A model generated the notes under the pieces. It searched no databases. It saw only the letters and a program-made list of their open reading frames with translations, and was not told the origin of the DNA. Of a stretch of DNA of 63,036 bases, positions 1 to 8,365 are shown one piece after another. Made by a program: the position numbers and the translations under genes. Source of the stretch: Kordia sp964351775 (GTDB lineage Bacteria > Bacteroidota > Bacteroidia > Flavobacteriales > Flavobacteriaceae). Position 1 is the stretch's first letter. The number at the start of each line of letters is the position of its first letter. The stretch spans positions 1 to 63,036 of the forward strand of contig CAYGPQ010000007.1 of NCBI GenBank assembly GCA_964351775.1, written 5' to 3'.

Positions 1-12
1 GGTGGAATATTC

Positions 13-77
13 AACTATAAAATTAGTTTAAACTAAAAATTTAGTTATATTTGTATTGTTGAACTAAAGAATTAGTT
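13..77 (+). promoter_or_regulatory. BlaI-type operator array and promoter
   Basis: Three copies of the inverted repeat AACTA-N6-TAGTT lie at 13-28, 31-46 and 62-77. A Bacteroidetes -7 element, TATATTTG, sits at 46-53, overlapping the end of the middle copy. The third copy ends 19 nt before the ATG of the BlaI-like gene. This layout fits autorepression by that gene's product, as in known BlaI/MecI systems. The repeats are seen directly; the binding is inferred. Confidence 0.7.
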
Positions 78-96
78 GAAAAACACGATTGAAAAT

Positions 97-465
97 ATGA
101 AGCAATTAACGAAAGCAGAAGAGGAAATCATGCAAATTTTGTGGCAACTGGAAAAAGCAACGGTAAAAACCATCATCAAAAACTTTGAAGGATCAAAACC
201 GGCGTACAATACAGTTTCTACAATTGTTCGAATTCTAGAAAGCAAAGGGTTTGTGGGCTATGAAAAAGTTGGGAAAGGACATGTGTATTATCCGCTCTTA
301 GCACAATCAGAATATAGCAATCAGTCCATTTCAAAATTGGTCAATGGTTATTTTCAAGGATCATTTAAAAGTATGGTATCGTTTTTTATGAAAAAGAATG
401 ACATCAATACGTCCGAATTGGAGGAGATTCTCAAAGAAATCGAAAAAAACAACACGAAATCATGA
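97..465 (+). CDS. BlaI/MecI/CopY-family transcriptional repressor
   Basis: This 122-residue protein has the family's N-terminal winged helix (LTKAEEEIMQILW, then a region ending in the wing with GYEKVGKGHVYYPL). A C-terminal dimerisation helix follows. BlaI-type repressors are released from DNA when a cognate M56 membrane protease is activated, and the next gene, overlapping by 4 nt, encodes such a protein. An upstream TTG at position 76 is open in frame. I prefer the ATG at 97 because the family begins at this Met and because the TTG lies inside an operator half-site. What signal it responds to is not visible. Confidence 0.9.
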   Translation: MKQLTKAEEEIMQILWQLEKATVKTIIKNFEGSKPAYNTVSTIVRILESKGFVGYEKVGKGHVYYPLLAQSEYSNQSISKLVNGYFQGSFKSMVSFFMKKNDINTSELEEILKEIEKNNTKS

Positions 466-1955
466 TACAATATATACTTCAAGTGGTTGCGTTTCAGTTA
501 CTATTTTTAGTAACGTACGACCTGTTTCTGAAAAAAGAAACGTTTTTTAATTGGAATAGAGCCTATTTAATTTGCTCTTCGTTGCTTTCTTTTCTATTGC
601 CATTTATCAAAATTGAAAGTTTCCAAAATGTGGTTCCTCAGGAATATATAATTCTTTTGCCAGAAATTGTATTAACACCGCATAAAACAGTAGAAACCAT
701 AGTGCCTTCTTGGAATTGGTATTTGATCATTGGAATAGGAGTTAGCACTTTGTTGCTTTTTTATAAGGTTTCTCAATTAATTCGATTAAAATTAAAAGGA
801 ATTGTTGTTCATCAAGGAGATTATAAAATTATCAAAATTCCAAACAGTTCGTTGGCGTTTTCCATTTTTCATTATGTCTTTATTGGTGATACTATTGATG
901 AAACAAAACTAGAAGATATTCTTTCGCACGAATTGGTTCACATTCGTGAAAAACACTCACTTGACTTATTGTATTTTGAACTGTTGCGCATTTTGTGTTG
1001 GTTCAATCCCTTAGTATATATCTATCAAAAACGCATCTCAGAATTGCATGAGTTTATCGCTGATGCAACTGTTGTAAGGCATAAAAATAAATCCAATTAT
1101 TATGAAAAACTGTTAGCTGAAGTCTTTCAGACACAAAGTTTTTCTTTTACCAATCAATTTTTTAAACATTCATTAATCAAAAAACGAATCAGTATGTTAA
1201 CAAAACAAAAATCCCGAGAAATTTTAAAGCTAAAGTACTTAGTTTTAATTCCAGTATTATTAATTACACTCCTATATACTTCCTGTAATGATGGTATAGA
1301 AACGGACGTTGACTCAAACGCATCCATTGAGCAATTAAAAGCGAATGCTAAAAAAGCTACGCACGATTTTAATTCCTATAGTAAAAGTACCGCAGGCACA
1401 GAAATTTTAAGTAAAGAGCAGTATGCAAAATTATCCGAATTAACCTATCTTATGTTTAAAGCTCAGTATGATTTAGAGAAAGCTACCATAGGAGAAACAG
1501 GTGAATTTACAATAGAAAATAGAAATTATGAAGACTACCTAAAAGCTAGAAAGGCAAGTATAGCCGAAACGAATTCGTATGAAACTGTAGAACAAGATGC
1601 TCTTGAATTTAAAATGATTGATAAAGCACCCGTTTTTCCAGGATGTGAAGGAGAAGCTACTTTAGAAGATTTGAAATATTGTTTTACGCAAAGTATTGCT
1701 AAGCATGTTAATAAAAATTTCAATATTAAATTAGCAGAAGAATTAGACTTGGTAGGTGTTCAAAAAATATTTGCTAAATTCATCGTTAATAAGAATGGAG
1801 AAATTAAGGATATGCAAATAAGAGCACCACATCCTCAATTGGAAGCAGAAGTAATCCGTGTGTTAACTTTATTGCCAAAATTTACACCAGCTGAAAAAGA
1901 TGGAAAACCAGTAAGCGTAAAATACATGTTGCCAATCACATTTAAAATACACTAG
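462..1955 (+). CDS. M56 family (BlaR1-like) membrane metallopeptidase with TonB_C-like C-terminus
   Basis: The 497-residue protein has N-terminal membrane helices (about 1-50 and 85-105). A zinc-protease motif HELVH lies at 156-160, followed by IREKHSLDLL, a WFNPLVY helix and a likely third-ligand region (HEFIADA, about 195). Another membrane helix follows at about 255-275. The extracytoplasmic tail ends in a domain from about residue 388 that resembles TonB C-terminal domains (APVFPGCEG, then a beta-alpha fold ending in YMLPITFKIH). In BlaR1 the signal is sensed outside and proteolysis inactivates the repressor. Here the penicillin-binding sensor is replaced by a TonB_C-like module, so the ligand is probably not a beta-lactam. 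The ATGA overlap with the repressor gene suggests translational coupling. Confidence 0.88.
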   Translation: MIQYILQVVAFQLLFLVTYDLFLKKETFFNWNRAYLICSSLLSFLLPFIKIESFQNVVPQEYIILLPEIVLTPHKTVETIVPSWNWYLIIGIGVSTLLLFYKVSQLIRLKLKGIVVHQGDYKIIKIPNSSLAFSIFHYVFIGDTIDETKLEDILSHELVHIREKHSLDLLYFELLRILCWFNPLVYIYQKRISELHEFIADATVVRHKNKSNYYEKLLAEVFQTQSFSFTNQFFKHSLIKKRISMLTKQKSREILKLKYLVLIPVLLITLLYTSCNDGIETDVDSNASIEQLKANAKKATHDFNSYSKSTAGTEILSKEQYAKLSELTYLMFKAQYDLEKATIGETGEFTIENRNYEDYLKARKASIAETNSYETVEQDALEFKMIDKAPVFPGCEGEATLEDLKYCFTQSIAKHVNKNFNIKLAEELDLVGVQKIFAKFIVNKNGEIKDMQIRAPHPQLEAEVIRVLTLLPKFTPAEKDGKPVSVKYMLPITFKIH

Positions 1956-1963
1956 TTTTTAGA

Positions 1964-3106
1964 ATGAATAGATTATTAATAGTATTCATTTCACTAGCAT
2001 TCATAAACAAAGTCGGAGCACAATCTTCGACTTTTGTTGTTGCAGATAGTTTGTACAATGTCGGAAACTATTCAAAAGCTATAAAAGCATACGAGCGTTT
2101 GGATGATAGCAGCTATGCAAATACGCAAATAGCAAAGTCATACAAAGCCTTAGGAAACTCCAAAAAAGCGATTGAAAATTACGAAAAATCCTTAGCTGTA
2201 GATTCTTTAAACATTTTCGTGCTGTATGACTATGGAAAGTTGTTGTTTTCGACTGGAAAACTCCAAAAATCATTGGCTATTTTCGAAAAATTAAAAGCAA
2301 AAGATACGTTAAATCCAAACTTTTACTATCAAATTGGCTTAGCGAAAGAAGCATTACAGCAAGAAGATTTTTTGACCGCTTACGAAACTGCTTTTCAACT
2401 CGATTCGCAACATCAAAAAAGCATTTACAAGCTGATTAAAAATTACTTAGAAGAAAAAGATTTTGAAAAAGCGAAAGCTATGATCACCATTGGTTTGCGG
2501 AACAATGAAGATGACGCCCAAATTATTGGTTTCAATGCACAACTATTTTATGCGGAAAAGGAATATAGAAAAGCATTGGTATGGTTTGAAAAACTCATCA
2601 ATCGTAAAAAGGCAACCCAATATGTATATGAAAAAGCGGCTTTTGCGGCGTATCGAATTGGAAAAATTTTAAAATCGATTGCCTATTACGAAGAAGCGCT
2701 CAAACGCGATCAAGGAAATTATTTTTATCATTCGCAGTTGGCAAAACTCTACTATCAAGATGGAATAATTGATAAAGCAGAACATCATGCTTCACAAGCT
2801 ATTGCTGCCAAAATGATTGATACTTCGGGCGATTATTACATTCTTGGTTTGGTGCATTTTGATCGAAAAGAACACGGGAAAGCAATCAAACTTTTCAAAA
2901 TGGCTTTAGAAGAAAATCCTGAATATGAAGCAGCACAATTTCAACTAGCGTTATGCGCTGACAATTACTATTCGGATTTAAAAGAGAAATTGAAAATGTA
3001 CGAACGCTTCATCGAGAAATTCCCCAATGGTACCATTGAAATGCGTAAAATTATCAACGTTCGTATTCGTGAATTGAAAGAGGAAATTCACTTAAAATCA
3101 GAATAA
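1964..3106 (+). CDS. Secreted tetratricopeptide-repeat protein
   Basis: The 380-residue protein has a signal peptide (MNRLLIVFISLAF...VGAQ) followed by about eight TPR-like helical pairs, with motifs such as YSKAIKAYERL, KKAIENYEKSLA and GKAIKLFKMALEENPEY. It probably acts as a periplasmic protein-interaction scaffold. It starts 8 nt after the M56 gene and is likely in the same operon. Its partner could be the M56 sensor tail, but this rests only on position. Confidence 0.8.
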   Translation: MNRLLIVFISLAFINKVGAQSSTFVVADSLYNVGNYSKAIKAYERLDDSSYANTQIAKSYKALGNSKKAIENYEKSLAVDSLNIFVLYDYGKLLFSTGKLQKSLAIFEKLKAKDTLNPNFYYQIGLAKEALQQEDFLTAYETAFQLDSQHQKSIYKLIKNYLEEKDFEKAKAMITIGLRNNEDDAQIIGFNAQLFYAEKEYRKALVWFEKLINRKKATQYVYEKAAFAAYRIGKILKSIAYYEEALKRDQGNYFYHSQLAKLYYQDGIIDKAEHHASQAIAAKMIDTSGDYYILGLVHFDRKEHGKAIKLFKMALEENPEYEAAQFQLALCADNYYSDLKEKLKMYERFIEKFPNGTIEMRKIINVRIRELKEEIHLKSE

Positions 3107-3165
3107 TCGAAAGTAAAATTGCTGCAAAATGCCTAAAAGTCGTATTTTTCATGATATTTGTAGTG

Positions 3166-3645
3166 ATGAAACAACTGTGGAAATATGGCTTGCTATTTTT
3201 TTTGTGTGTTTCTTGTGAATTTTTCAATGGTTCAATTGTAAAAGAAGAAACCATTGTAGCACAGGAAAAACTGACTATTGATTTAGACACGGTTGACGAA
3301 TTTCCATCTTTTGCAAGTTGTGATCAACTAGAAAAAGAAGCACAGAAAAACTGTTTTTTTCAAACCTTAACGAATCATATATACAAGCGCTTGTCGGAAA
3401 ATGAACTGATAGTTTCCAAAACCATTCACGATACCATTCATGTGGAATTACACATAGATTCTTTAGGAATTATCAAAGTCGTTGACATTAAAAAAGAAGC
3501 ATTCACAACCAAGCATTTACCAAGTTTAGATAGTCTGATTCACGCTAGCATCCATCGTTTGCCAAAAGCTGCTCCAGCTCATAAAAGAGGTATTCCTGTG
3601 GCTACAAAATTTATGTTGCCTATTATTTTGAATGTTGAGGAGTAA
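3166..3645 (+). CDS. Small lipoprotein with TonB_C-like fold
   Basis: The 159-residue product begins MKQLWKYGLLFFLCVSCEFF, whose LCVSC looks like a lipobox. A start at 3151 is possible, but the Met at 3166 gives a normal lipoprotein signal. The rest (FPSFASCDQLEKEAQKNC, then a beta-alpha region ending FMLPIILNV) matches in outline the C-terminal domain of the M56 protein in this operon, including a spaced Cys pair. It has no Pro-rich linker, so it is not a classical TonB. It may compete with or modulate the M56 sensor domain; this is inference. Confidence 0.6.
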   Translation: MKQLWKYGLLFFLCVSCEFFNGSIVKEETIVAQEKLTIDLDTVDEFPSFASCDQLEKEAQKNCFFQTLTNHIYKRLSENELIVSKTIHDTIHVELHIDSLGIIKVVDIKKEAFTTKHLPSLDSLIHASIHRLPKAAPAHKRGIPVATKFMLPIILNVEE

Positions 3646-3684
3646 TGATCTAATTGAAAGATTTAAAGATTGAATTGCTGAAAA

Positions 3685-4431
3685 TTAAAATCGAATCGCT
3701 AATTTCTTCAACAATCGCAATACTTCTACATACAACCAAATAATGGTCACTAACAATCCCCAAGTAGCAAACCATTCGTAGGTTTTGTTGGCTTTTCCAA
3801 CATAACGATCGATAAAATCAAAATCGAGCAGCAAACTCAAAGAAGCAAAAATGGCGACTACAACATTGAAAGTAATTGCAAACCAAGAAGAACTCCACAA
3901 AAAAGAAATCACAATTCCAAAAAAGTTTAGTATAAAAGAAACGATATAAAAGACGAAAATTGCTGTCGTCACGGTAATCACAACACTTCTAAATTTTTGC
4001 GTCACTTTTATAATTTTAGTTACATACAAAAGCAACATAATCAAAAAGGTAACCAGCGTAATCGCCACTGCCTGAAATGGTAAATCGGGAAAACTTTTAT
4101 GAATGTACGCGCTAAATCCGCCAACAAACAAGCCTTTGGCAAGTGCATATATAATGGTCAACGGTATAATCCAAGATCGTCTCACAGAAATAAGAATACT
4201 ACACACAATGGCAACAATAATTCCGCCAGTGGTCATCCATTTAATTTCTATACCATCATAGAACAGTTTCCAGGTAATAGCAGCCGTTACGCAGACCAAT
4301 AGCAAGCAAAAAATGGATTTCAATACCACACCACGAAGTGTCATTTTCCCTGGTTTTCTTTTTGTGTTAGCAGTATTCCAAAAATAACTAGTAAAAGCAG
4401 GATTTGAAGTGGATAATCCGAATAGACTCAT
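3685..4431 (-). CDS. Bax inhibitor-1/YccA family membrane protein
   Basis: The 248-residue, strongly hydrophobic protein has about seven predicted membrane helices after a short cytoplasmic N-terminus. The final segment, with FDFIDRYV and an Asp-rich helix, is typical of the bacterial Bax-inhibitor-1-like family. Members are inner-membrane proteins, some forming pH-dependent calcium leak channels. The bacterial role is often unknown. It is a single gene, convergent with the operon to its left. Confidence 0.8.
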   Translation of the reverse strand: MSLFGLSTSNPAFTSYFWNTANTKRKPGKMTLRGVVLKSIFCLLLVCVTAAITWKLFYDGIEIKWMTTGGIIVAIVCSILISVRRSWIIPLTIIYALAKGLFVGGFSAYIHKSFPDLPFQAVAITLVTFLIMLLLYVTKIIKVTQKFRSVVITVTTAIFVFYIVSFILNFFGIVISFLWSSSWFAITFNVVVAIFASLSLLLDFDFIDRYVGKANKTYEWFATWGLLVTIIWLYVEVLRLLKKLAIRF

Positions 4432-4494
4432 GAGTTGATTTTTGTTAAAAATACTAAAAAAATATACTTCTTGGTTTCAATCTCATAAAATAAT

Positions 4495-4506
4495 TGTAAA
4501 TTTACA
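4495..4506. promoter_or_regulatory. Palindrome upstream of toxin-antitoxin operon
   Basis: TGTAAATTTACA is a perfect 12-bp palindrome, 27 nt before the antitoxin ATG. Type II antitoxins usually repress their own operon by binding a palindrome at the promoter, so this is the best operator candidate. The sequence is seen; binding is inferred. Confidence 0.5.
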
Positions 4507-4533
4507 TAGTATAATAGGTAAAATTACTAAAAC

Positions 4534-4947
4534 ATGGAAGCGTTAACCTTAACGAGCTATATCGATAATCGAAACGACTCGCCGCAAAATAAACTCAAAA
4601 TTATTCACGCTACTCGAACTGGCGTTACTCGATCGCAACTAAAAAAATTCAGTTTGCGTGTGGCTTTACCATTGACAAAAATATCTGAAATTGTACCTGC
4701 TTCGTATTCTACATTGTCCAAAAAACTAAGTTACGACAAAGAAGTGAGCGAACGTTTATTTGAAATTGCCGAAGTATATTCAAAAGGATTTGAAGTTTTT
4801 GGGGATGAAAAAAAGTTTGCACGATGGCTCAATAAAAAAAGTAAAGTTTTAGGCGGACAAACTCCTTTTTCATTACTTGATACAAGTTATGGCGTTAAAT
4901 TAGTCATCGACGAAATTAGACGTATTGATTACGGAATTTTTGCTTAA
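4534..4947 (+). CDS. Xre/MbcA/ParS-type antitoxin of RES toxin
   Basis: The 137-residue protein has a helix-turn-helix region in its first half (KISEIVPASYSTLSKKL). Its C-terminal domain, with EVFGDEKKFARWLNKKSKVLGGQTPFSLLDT, matches the MbcA/ParS toxin-binding domain (formerly DUF2384). Such antitoxins bind and block RES-domain toxins and repress the operon. Its stop codon overlaps the toxin start by one base, which fits tight coupling of a type II toxin-antitoxin pair. Confidence 0.9.
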   Translation: MEALTLTSYIDNRNDSPQNKLKIIHATRTGVTRSQLKKFSLRVALPLTKISEIVPASYSTLSKKLSYDKEVSERLFEIAEVYSKGFEVFGDEKKFARWLNKKSKVLGGQTPFSLLDTSYGVKLVIDEIRRIDYGIFA

Positions 4948-5411
4948 TGATTGTATACAGAATAGACAGAGCAAAGCGTAAAAATGATTTACTTTCGGGC
5001 ATTGGTGCCGAAAAAATTGGCGGTCGCTGGAATGAAATTGGAACGCGGGCCGTGTATACTTCACAACATATTTCATTAGCCTATTTAGAAGTTGTGATGC
5101 ACTTGGACATTACGGAAGATTTACCAAATGATCGTATTTTAGTACATGTGGAGATACCCGATGATGTGTATGTTTGTGAATTCAAAAAATTACCTAAAGA
5201 TTGGAACACGTTTCCATACAATAGTAAAACGCAAGAAATATTTACCAAATTCGTAGAAGAAAACACATCAGCGGTATTAAAAGTGCCTTCCGCAATTGTA
5301 AAAGACGAGCACAATTATATTCTCAATCCGCGACATATAGATTTTCATAAAATTAAAGTCGTTAAAATTCAGAAATTCACCTTTGATTCACGCTTATATC
5401 ACGACGGATAA
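4947..5411 (+). CDS. RES-domain NAD+-degrading toxin
   Basis: The 154-residue protein has the conserved RES features: an N-terminal YRI arginine, GGRWNEIGTRAVYTS, an Ala-Tyr-Leu-Glu helix (SLAYLEVVMH) and a C-terminal VPSAIV...NYILNPRH segment. Characterised RES toxins (MbcT, Res) deplete cellular NAD+ by phosphorolysis or hydrolysis. All the core residues I know for the family appear intact, so the toxin is probably active when free of antitoxin. The length is normal for the family. Confidence 0.9.
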   Translation: MIVYRIDRAKRKNDLLSGIGAEKIGGRWNEIGTRAVYTSQHISLAYLEVVMHLDITEDLPNDRILVHVEIPDDVYVCEFKKLPKDWNTFPYNSKTQEIFTKFVEENTSAVLKVPSAIVKDEHNYILNPRHIDFHKIKVVKIQKFTFDSRLYHDG

Positions 5412-5417
5412 TCTTTT

Positions 5418-5642
5418 CTAGCGATTATACGGAGTTTCATTAATCCAATGAAAACCTCTATTAATCAACTTAAATTTCTTTAAATCAAATTGTTTCGCTT
5501 TGATGAGAATGGTATCATTAAAATGTGTTCCTTTCAAAGTTAAAATACTGTCTTTTAACCGCTCATTTTTTAGAAAAATTAACGTCTTATAAGTACATCT
5601 TAAACACTCTATTTTTCCATGTATAACTAGAGAAGATAGATT
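5418..5642 (-). pseudogene. Candidate gene remnant downstream of glycosyltransferase
   Basis: On the minus strand an open frame runs from just after a stop at 5643-5645 to a stop at 5418-5420. It has no ATG, GTG or TTG start. The last 45 or so codons read like real protein (a stretch with LKGTHFNDTILIKAKQFDL, then LINRGFHWINETPYNR). The first part overlaps the 3' end of the glycosyltransferase in another frame. It could be the C-terminus of a gene that lost its start. A chance open frame in AT-rich DNA is the alternative. Confidence 0.35.
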
Positions 5643-6723
5643 TTAAGAATATAAAAACGGTGAAAAACGGATATAAGACTGAACTAAAAAGGACATGTGT
5701 CAATCTGAATTTTTGTTGTGTAAATTGTAGTGTTTGAAATAATAAAACACCGTCAATACTCAATTTTATAAGCCATAAAAATAATATCAAGTGCCATGAA
5801 ATAGTTGTCAATAAAAGCAAGAAAGGGGAAATACAACAAATTAAATTCATCAGAATCACGAGAACGCCAATCAATTTTCCTGAGAGTAAATTATAGTTTG
5901 CACTTTTGGAAGCCCAACGAACACGTTGAGAAATCAACTCTTGAAACGCAGTCACCGAAAACGTTTGTACTAAAGCTTCTTTTGATTTTAAATAGATTAC
6001 TTTTTTTGGCCATTTTTCCACAAATTTCTCCAACAAAAATACATCATCGCCACTTGCAATTGTATCATTTCCAGCGAATCCTTGAACCGCTAAAAATGCT
6101 TTTTTCTGATACGCCAAATTAGCGCCATTACACATAAAAGGAATGTGCAATCCAAAACTTCCAATTGTTGTTCCTTGAAGACTTAAAAAATCGAGCAATT
6201 GAAAATAGCTAAAAAATGACTTTTCATCTTTATAAGTAACTGGCGCTGCAATCATTTTGGGTTGTTTCAACACAATCTCTTGATCAAAACACTGCAACCA
6301 ATTTGGTGGTAAGTTGCAATCAGCATCTGTGGTGACGATCCAATCACTTTGTATGTGTGAAATGGCAGTTCTGATGGCATCTTTTTTTGGTGAATTGGAA
6401 ACGCGCTTATTTTTTAGAATGGTGATATTGATCGCTAGATTTTCTTTACTAAAATTTTCTATAATCTGACACGAATCATCTTCAGAAGCATCATCTACAA
6501 ACCAAAAAGTAACCTTCGCATTCGGATATTGTAATTGCTTTATGGAACTTAATAATAGTGGTAAACGTTGAGCTTCATCCCGAAAGGGAATTATCACAGA
6601 AAAATGTGTCACAGGTTTTGAAGACAACAATTTGATGGTTGGAACTTTCCAAAAACCATATAGCAAGCTTACAATTAGTGCGCTATACATAATGAGAATG
6701 CCAAAAATAATTCCGCTCATCAT
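5587..6723 (-). CDS. Family 2 membrane glycosyltransferase
   Basis: The 378-residue protein has an N-terminal membrane helix (about 4-24). A GT-A domain follows with SVIIPFRDE (42-50), the FVDDAS motif, the metal-binding DAD (133-135), GDD (225-227) and QRVRW (266-270). C-terminal membrane helices follow. The QxxRW motif is typical of processive or membrane GT2 enzymes that use UDP-sugars at the inner face of the membrane. The acceptor is unknown. It overlaps the flippase-like gene upstream by 4 nt, so the two may build and translocate or anchor a lipid-linked glycan. Confidence 0.88.
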   Translation of the reverse strand: MMSGIIFGILIMYSALIVSLLYGFWKVPTIKLLSSKPVTHFSVIIPFRDEAQRLPLLLSSIKQLQYPNAKVTFWFVDDASEDDSCQIIENFSKENLAINITILKNKRVSNSPKKDAIRTAISHIQSDWIVTTDADCNLPPNWLQCFDQEIVLKQPKMIAAPVTYKDEKSFFSYFQLLDFLSLQGTTIGSFGLHIPFMCNGANLAYQKKAFLAVQGFAGNDTIASGDDVFLLEKFVEKWPKKVIYLKSKEALVQTFSVTAFQELISQRVRWASKSANYNLLSGKLIGVLVILMNLICCISPFLLLLTTISWHLILFLWLIKLSIDGVLLFQTLQFTQQKFRLTHVLFSSVLYPFFTVFIFLKSIFSSYTWKNRVFKMYL

Positions 6724-7703
6724 GAAGCCATTGATTTTTCTTCTGTAAAAGAAGGATTAAAACGAAACACAAAGTAGCTTCCCAAAATACTTGGAAGTAC
6801 AAAATTTAAAATCCACATCAATGAAACAACAGTTAAAATGCTTAACTCAGGAACGTTGAGGTAGCCAAAAAGCCAAACGGCAACACTTCCTTTGACAATC
6901 ACATCAAAAATGAACAACATCGGAATCAACGACGTAATCAAATACATGGCGGTAATTGCGCTCATTGCTGTAAAATATGAAGTATTCAGTCCGAAAAGTA
7001 ATAATAAAAAGTAAAATTGATGCGAAAACAACAAATAGCGAACCACGGAAAATCCCAAGTTTTTTAAGTGAATACTATTTGAAATTCTTCGAATGAAACC
7101 TTTTAAGTTCTTCCAAGAATATCCTTTAATTTGAAATCGTTTTTGTTTGCTACCCAACAGAAAAATTACACTAAAAAATAGCACAATAACGCTCATGCGT
7201 GCAATTTTATACCAAGGCAATTCAACTTTAAATTGAGATACGAAAAAAGCAAATCCGACAACGCCAAAACTTATGGTTACGAGCAATTGTGTGCTGTTTC
7301 CGAGGAAGTTTAATCCAACAACTTGTTTCCGTTCAGATCTACGAAAATACAAGGCTTTTGCGCCGTATTCGCCCACTCTATTTGGTGTAAATAAAGAAGC
7401 CGTTAAGCCGCCTAAACTATGTGCGGTACTTTCCCAAAGAGAAATGTATTTTAGCTGTTTTACAAGCGTTTTCCATTTAAAAATTTCTGCAAACCAATTC
7501 AAAAAAGTAGCTAGCAAAAGTATCGCAATCGCAGTCATTTTAAAAATTCCAGAAGCTTTAAGTTGTATCACAAACGTATCAAAATCGAGTTGTGAATTGT
7601 GCGCCAACTTATCATAAATAAAATAAGTGGCACCAATAACAATCGCTAATTTTATAGCGAAGCCAAATAATTGCTTAGTTTTGTGAGATATCGAAGTCTG
7701 CAT
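6720..7703 (-). CDS. Lysylphosphatidylglycerol synthase-TM/UPF0104 flippase-like protein
   Basis: The 327-residue integral membrane protein has about eight helices and the family motifs near SLGGLTASLFTPNRVGEYG, matching the UPF0104/LPG synthase transmembrane domain. Related domains flip or modify lipids, as in MprF. The Met at 7703 is preferred to an earlier start at 7727, because it begins the amphipathic lead into the first helix. The gene is the first of a two-gene unit with the GT2 enzyme. Confidence 0.8.
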   Translation of the reverse strand: MQTSISHKTKQLFGFAIKLAIVIGATYFIYDKLAHNSQLDFDTFVIQLKASGIFKMTAIAILLLATFLNWFAEIFKWKTLVKQLKYISLWESTAHSLGGLTASLFTPNRVGEYGAKALYFRRSERKQVVGLNFLGNSTQLLVTISFGVVGFAFFVSQFKVELPWYKIARMSVIVLFFSVIFLLGSKQKRFQIKGYSWKNLKGFIRRISNSIHLKNLGFSVVRYLLFSHQFYFLLLLFGLNTSYFTAMSAITAMYLITSLIPMLFIFDVIVKGSVAVWLFGYLNVPELSILTVVSLMWILNFVLPSILGSYFVFRFNPSFTEEKSMAS

Positions 7704-7780
7704 GCTACAAAGTAACGCATTTCGCAAAACAAATCGATCATAGAAACCATTTTCACCATTAGCGATATAGTTTGAATTAG

Positions 7781-8356
7781 ATGAATCAAAAGGAAAAGCC
7801 GTTAAAAACAGAAAAAATCATCTTAGGAATTGATCCAGGAACTACCATTATGGGTTTTGGTTTGATAAAAGTAGTAGGCAAACAAATGCAGTTTTTACAA
7901 CTGAATGAATTACAATTGCAAAAATACAGCGATCATTATTTAAAGCTAAAATTAATCTTTGAACGTACGATGGAACTGATAGACACGTATCATCCAGATG
8001 AGATTGCCATTGAAGCGCCTTTTTTCGGAAAAAATGTGCAATCGATGTTAAAATTGGGTCGTGCACAAGGTGTTGCAATGGCTGCAGGTTTATCACGCGA
8101 AATACCGATTACTGAATATTCTCCAAAAAAAATAAAAATGGCAATTACCGGAAATGGAAATGCCAGTAAAGAACAGGTTGCCAAAATGTTACAAAGTTTA
8201 TTAAACCTGAAAGAATTACCCAAAAACCTAGATTCTACCGACGGTTTGGCGGCAGCAGTTTGTCATTATTACAACGCGGGAAAAGTAGAAATTGGTAAAA
8301 GTTATTCGGGTTGGGGAAGTTTTGTAAAACAGAATGAAAAAAGGGTTAAAAAGTAA
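7781..8356 (+). CDS. ruvC: Crossover junction endodeoxyribonuclease RuvC
   Basis: The 191-residue protein matches RuvC along its length. The RNase H-like fold starts ILGIDPGT with catalytic Asp18. The second acid is Glu79 (AIEAPFFGKNVQSMLKLGRA), and the final acids lie in LDSTDGLAAAVCH (Asp151/Asp154). RuvC resolves Holliday junctions with RuvAB during recombination repair. It is divergent from the flippase-like gene. No ruvA or ruvB is adjacent, which is common in Bacteroidetes. Confidence 0.95.
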   Translation: MNQKEKPLKTEKIILGIDPGTTIMGFGLIKVVGKQMQFLQLNELQLQKYSDHYLKLKLIFERTMELIDTYHPDEIAIEAPFFGKNVQSMLKLGRAQGVAMAAGLSREIPITEYSPKKIKMAITGNGNASKEQVAKMLQSLLNLKELPKNLDSTDGLAAAVCHYYNAGKVEIGKSYSGWGSFVKQNEKRVKK

Positions 8357-8365
8357 ATTTATTGC

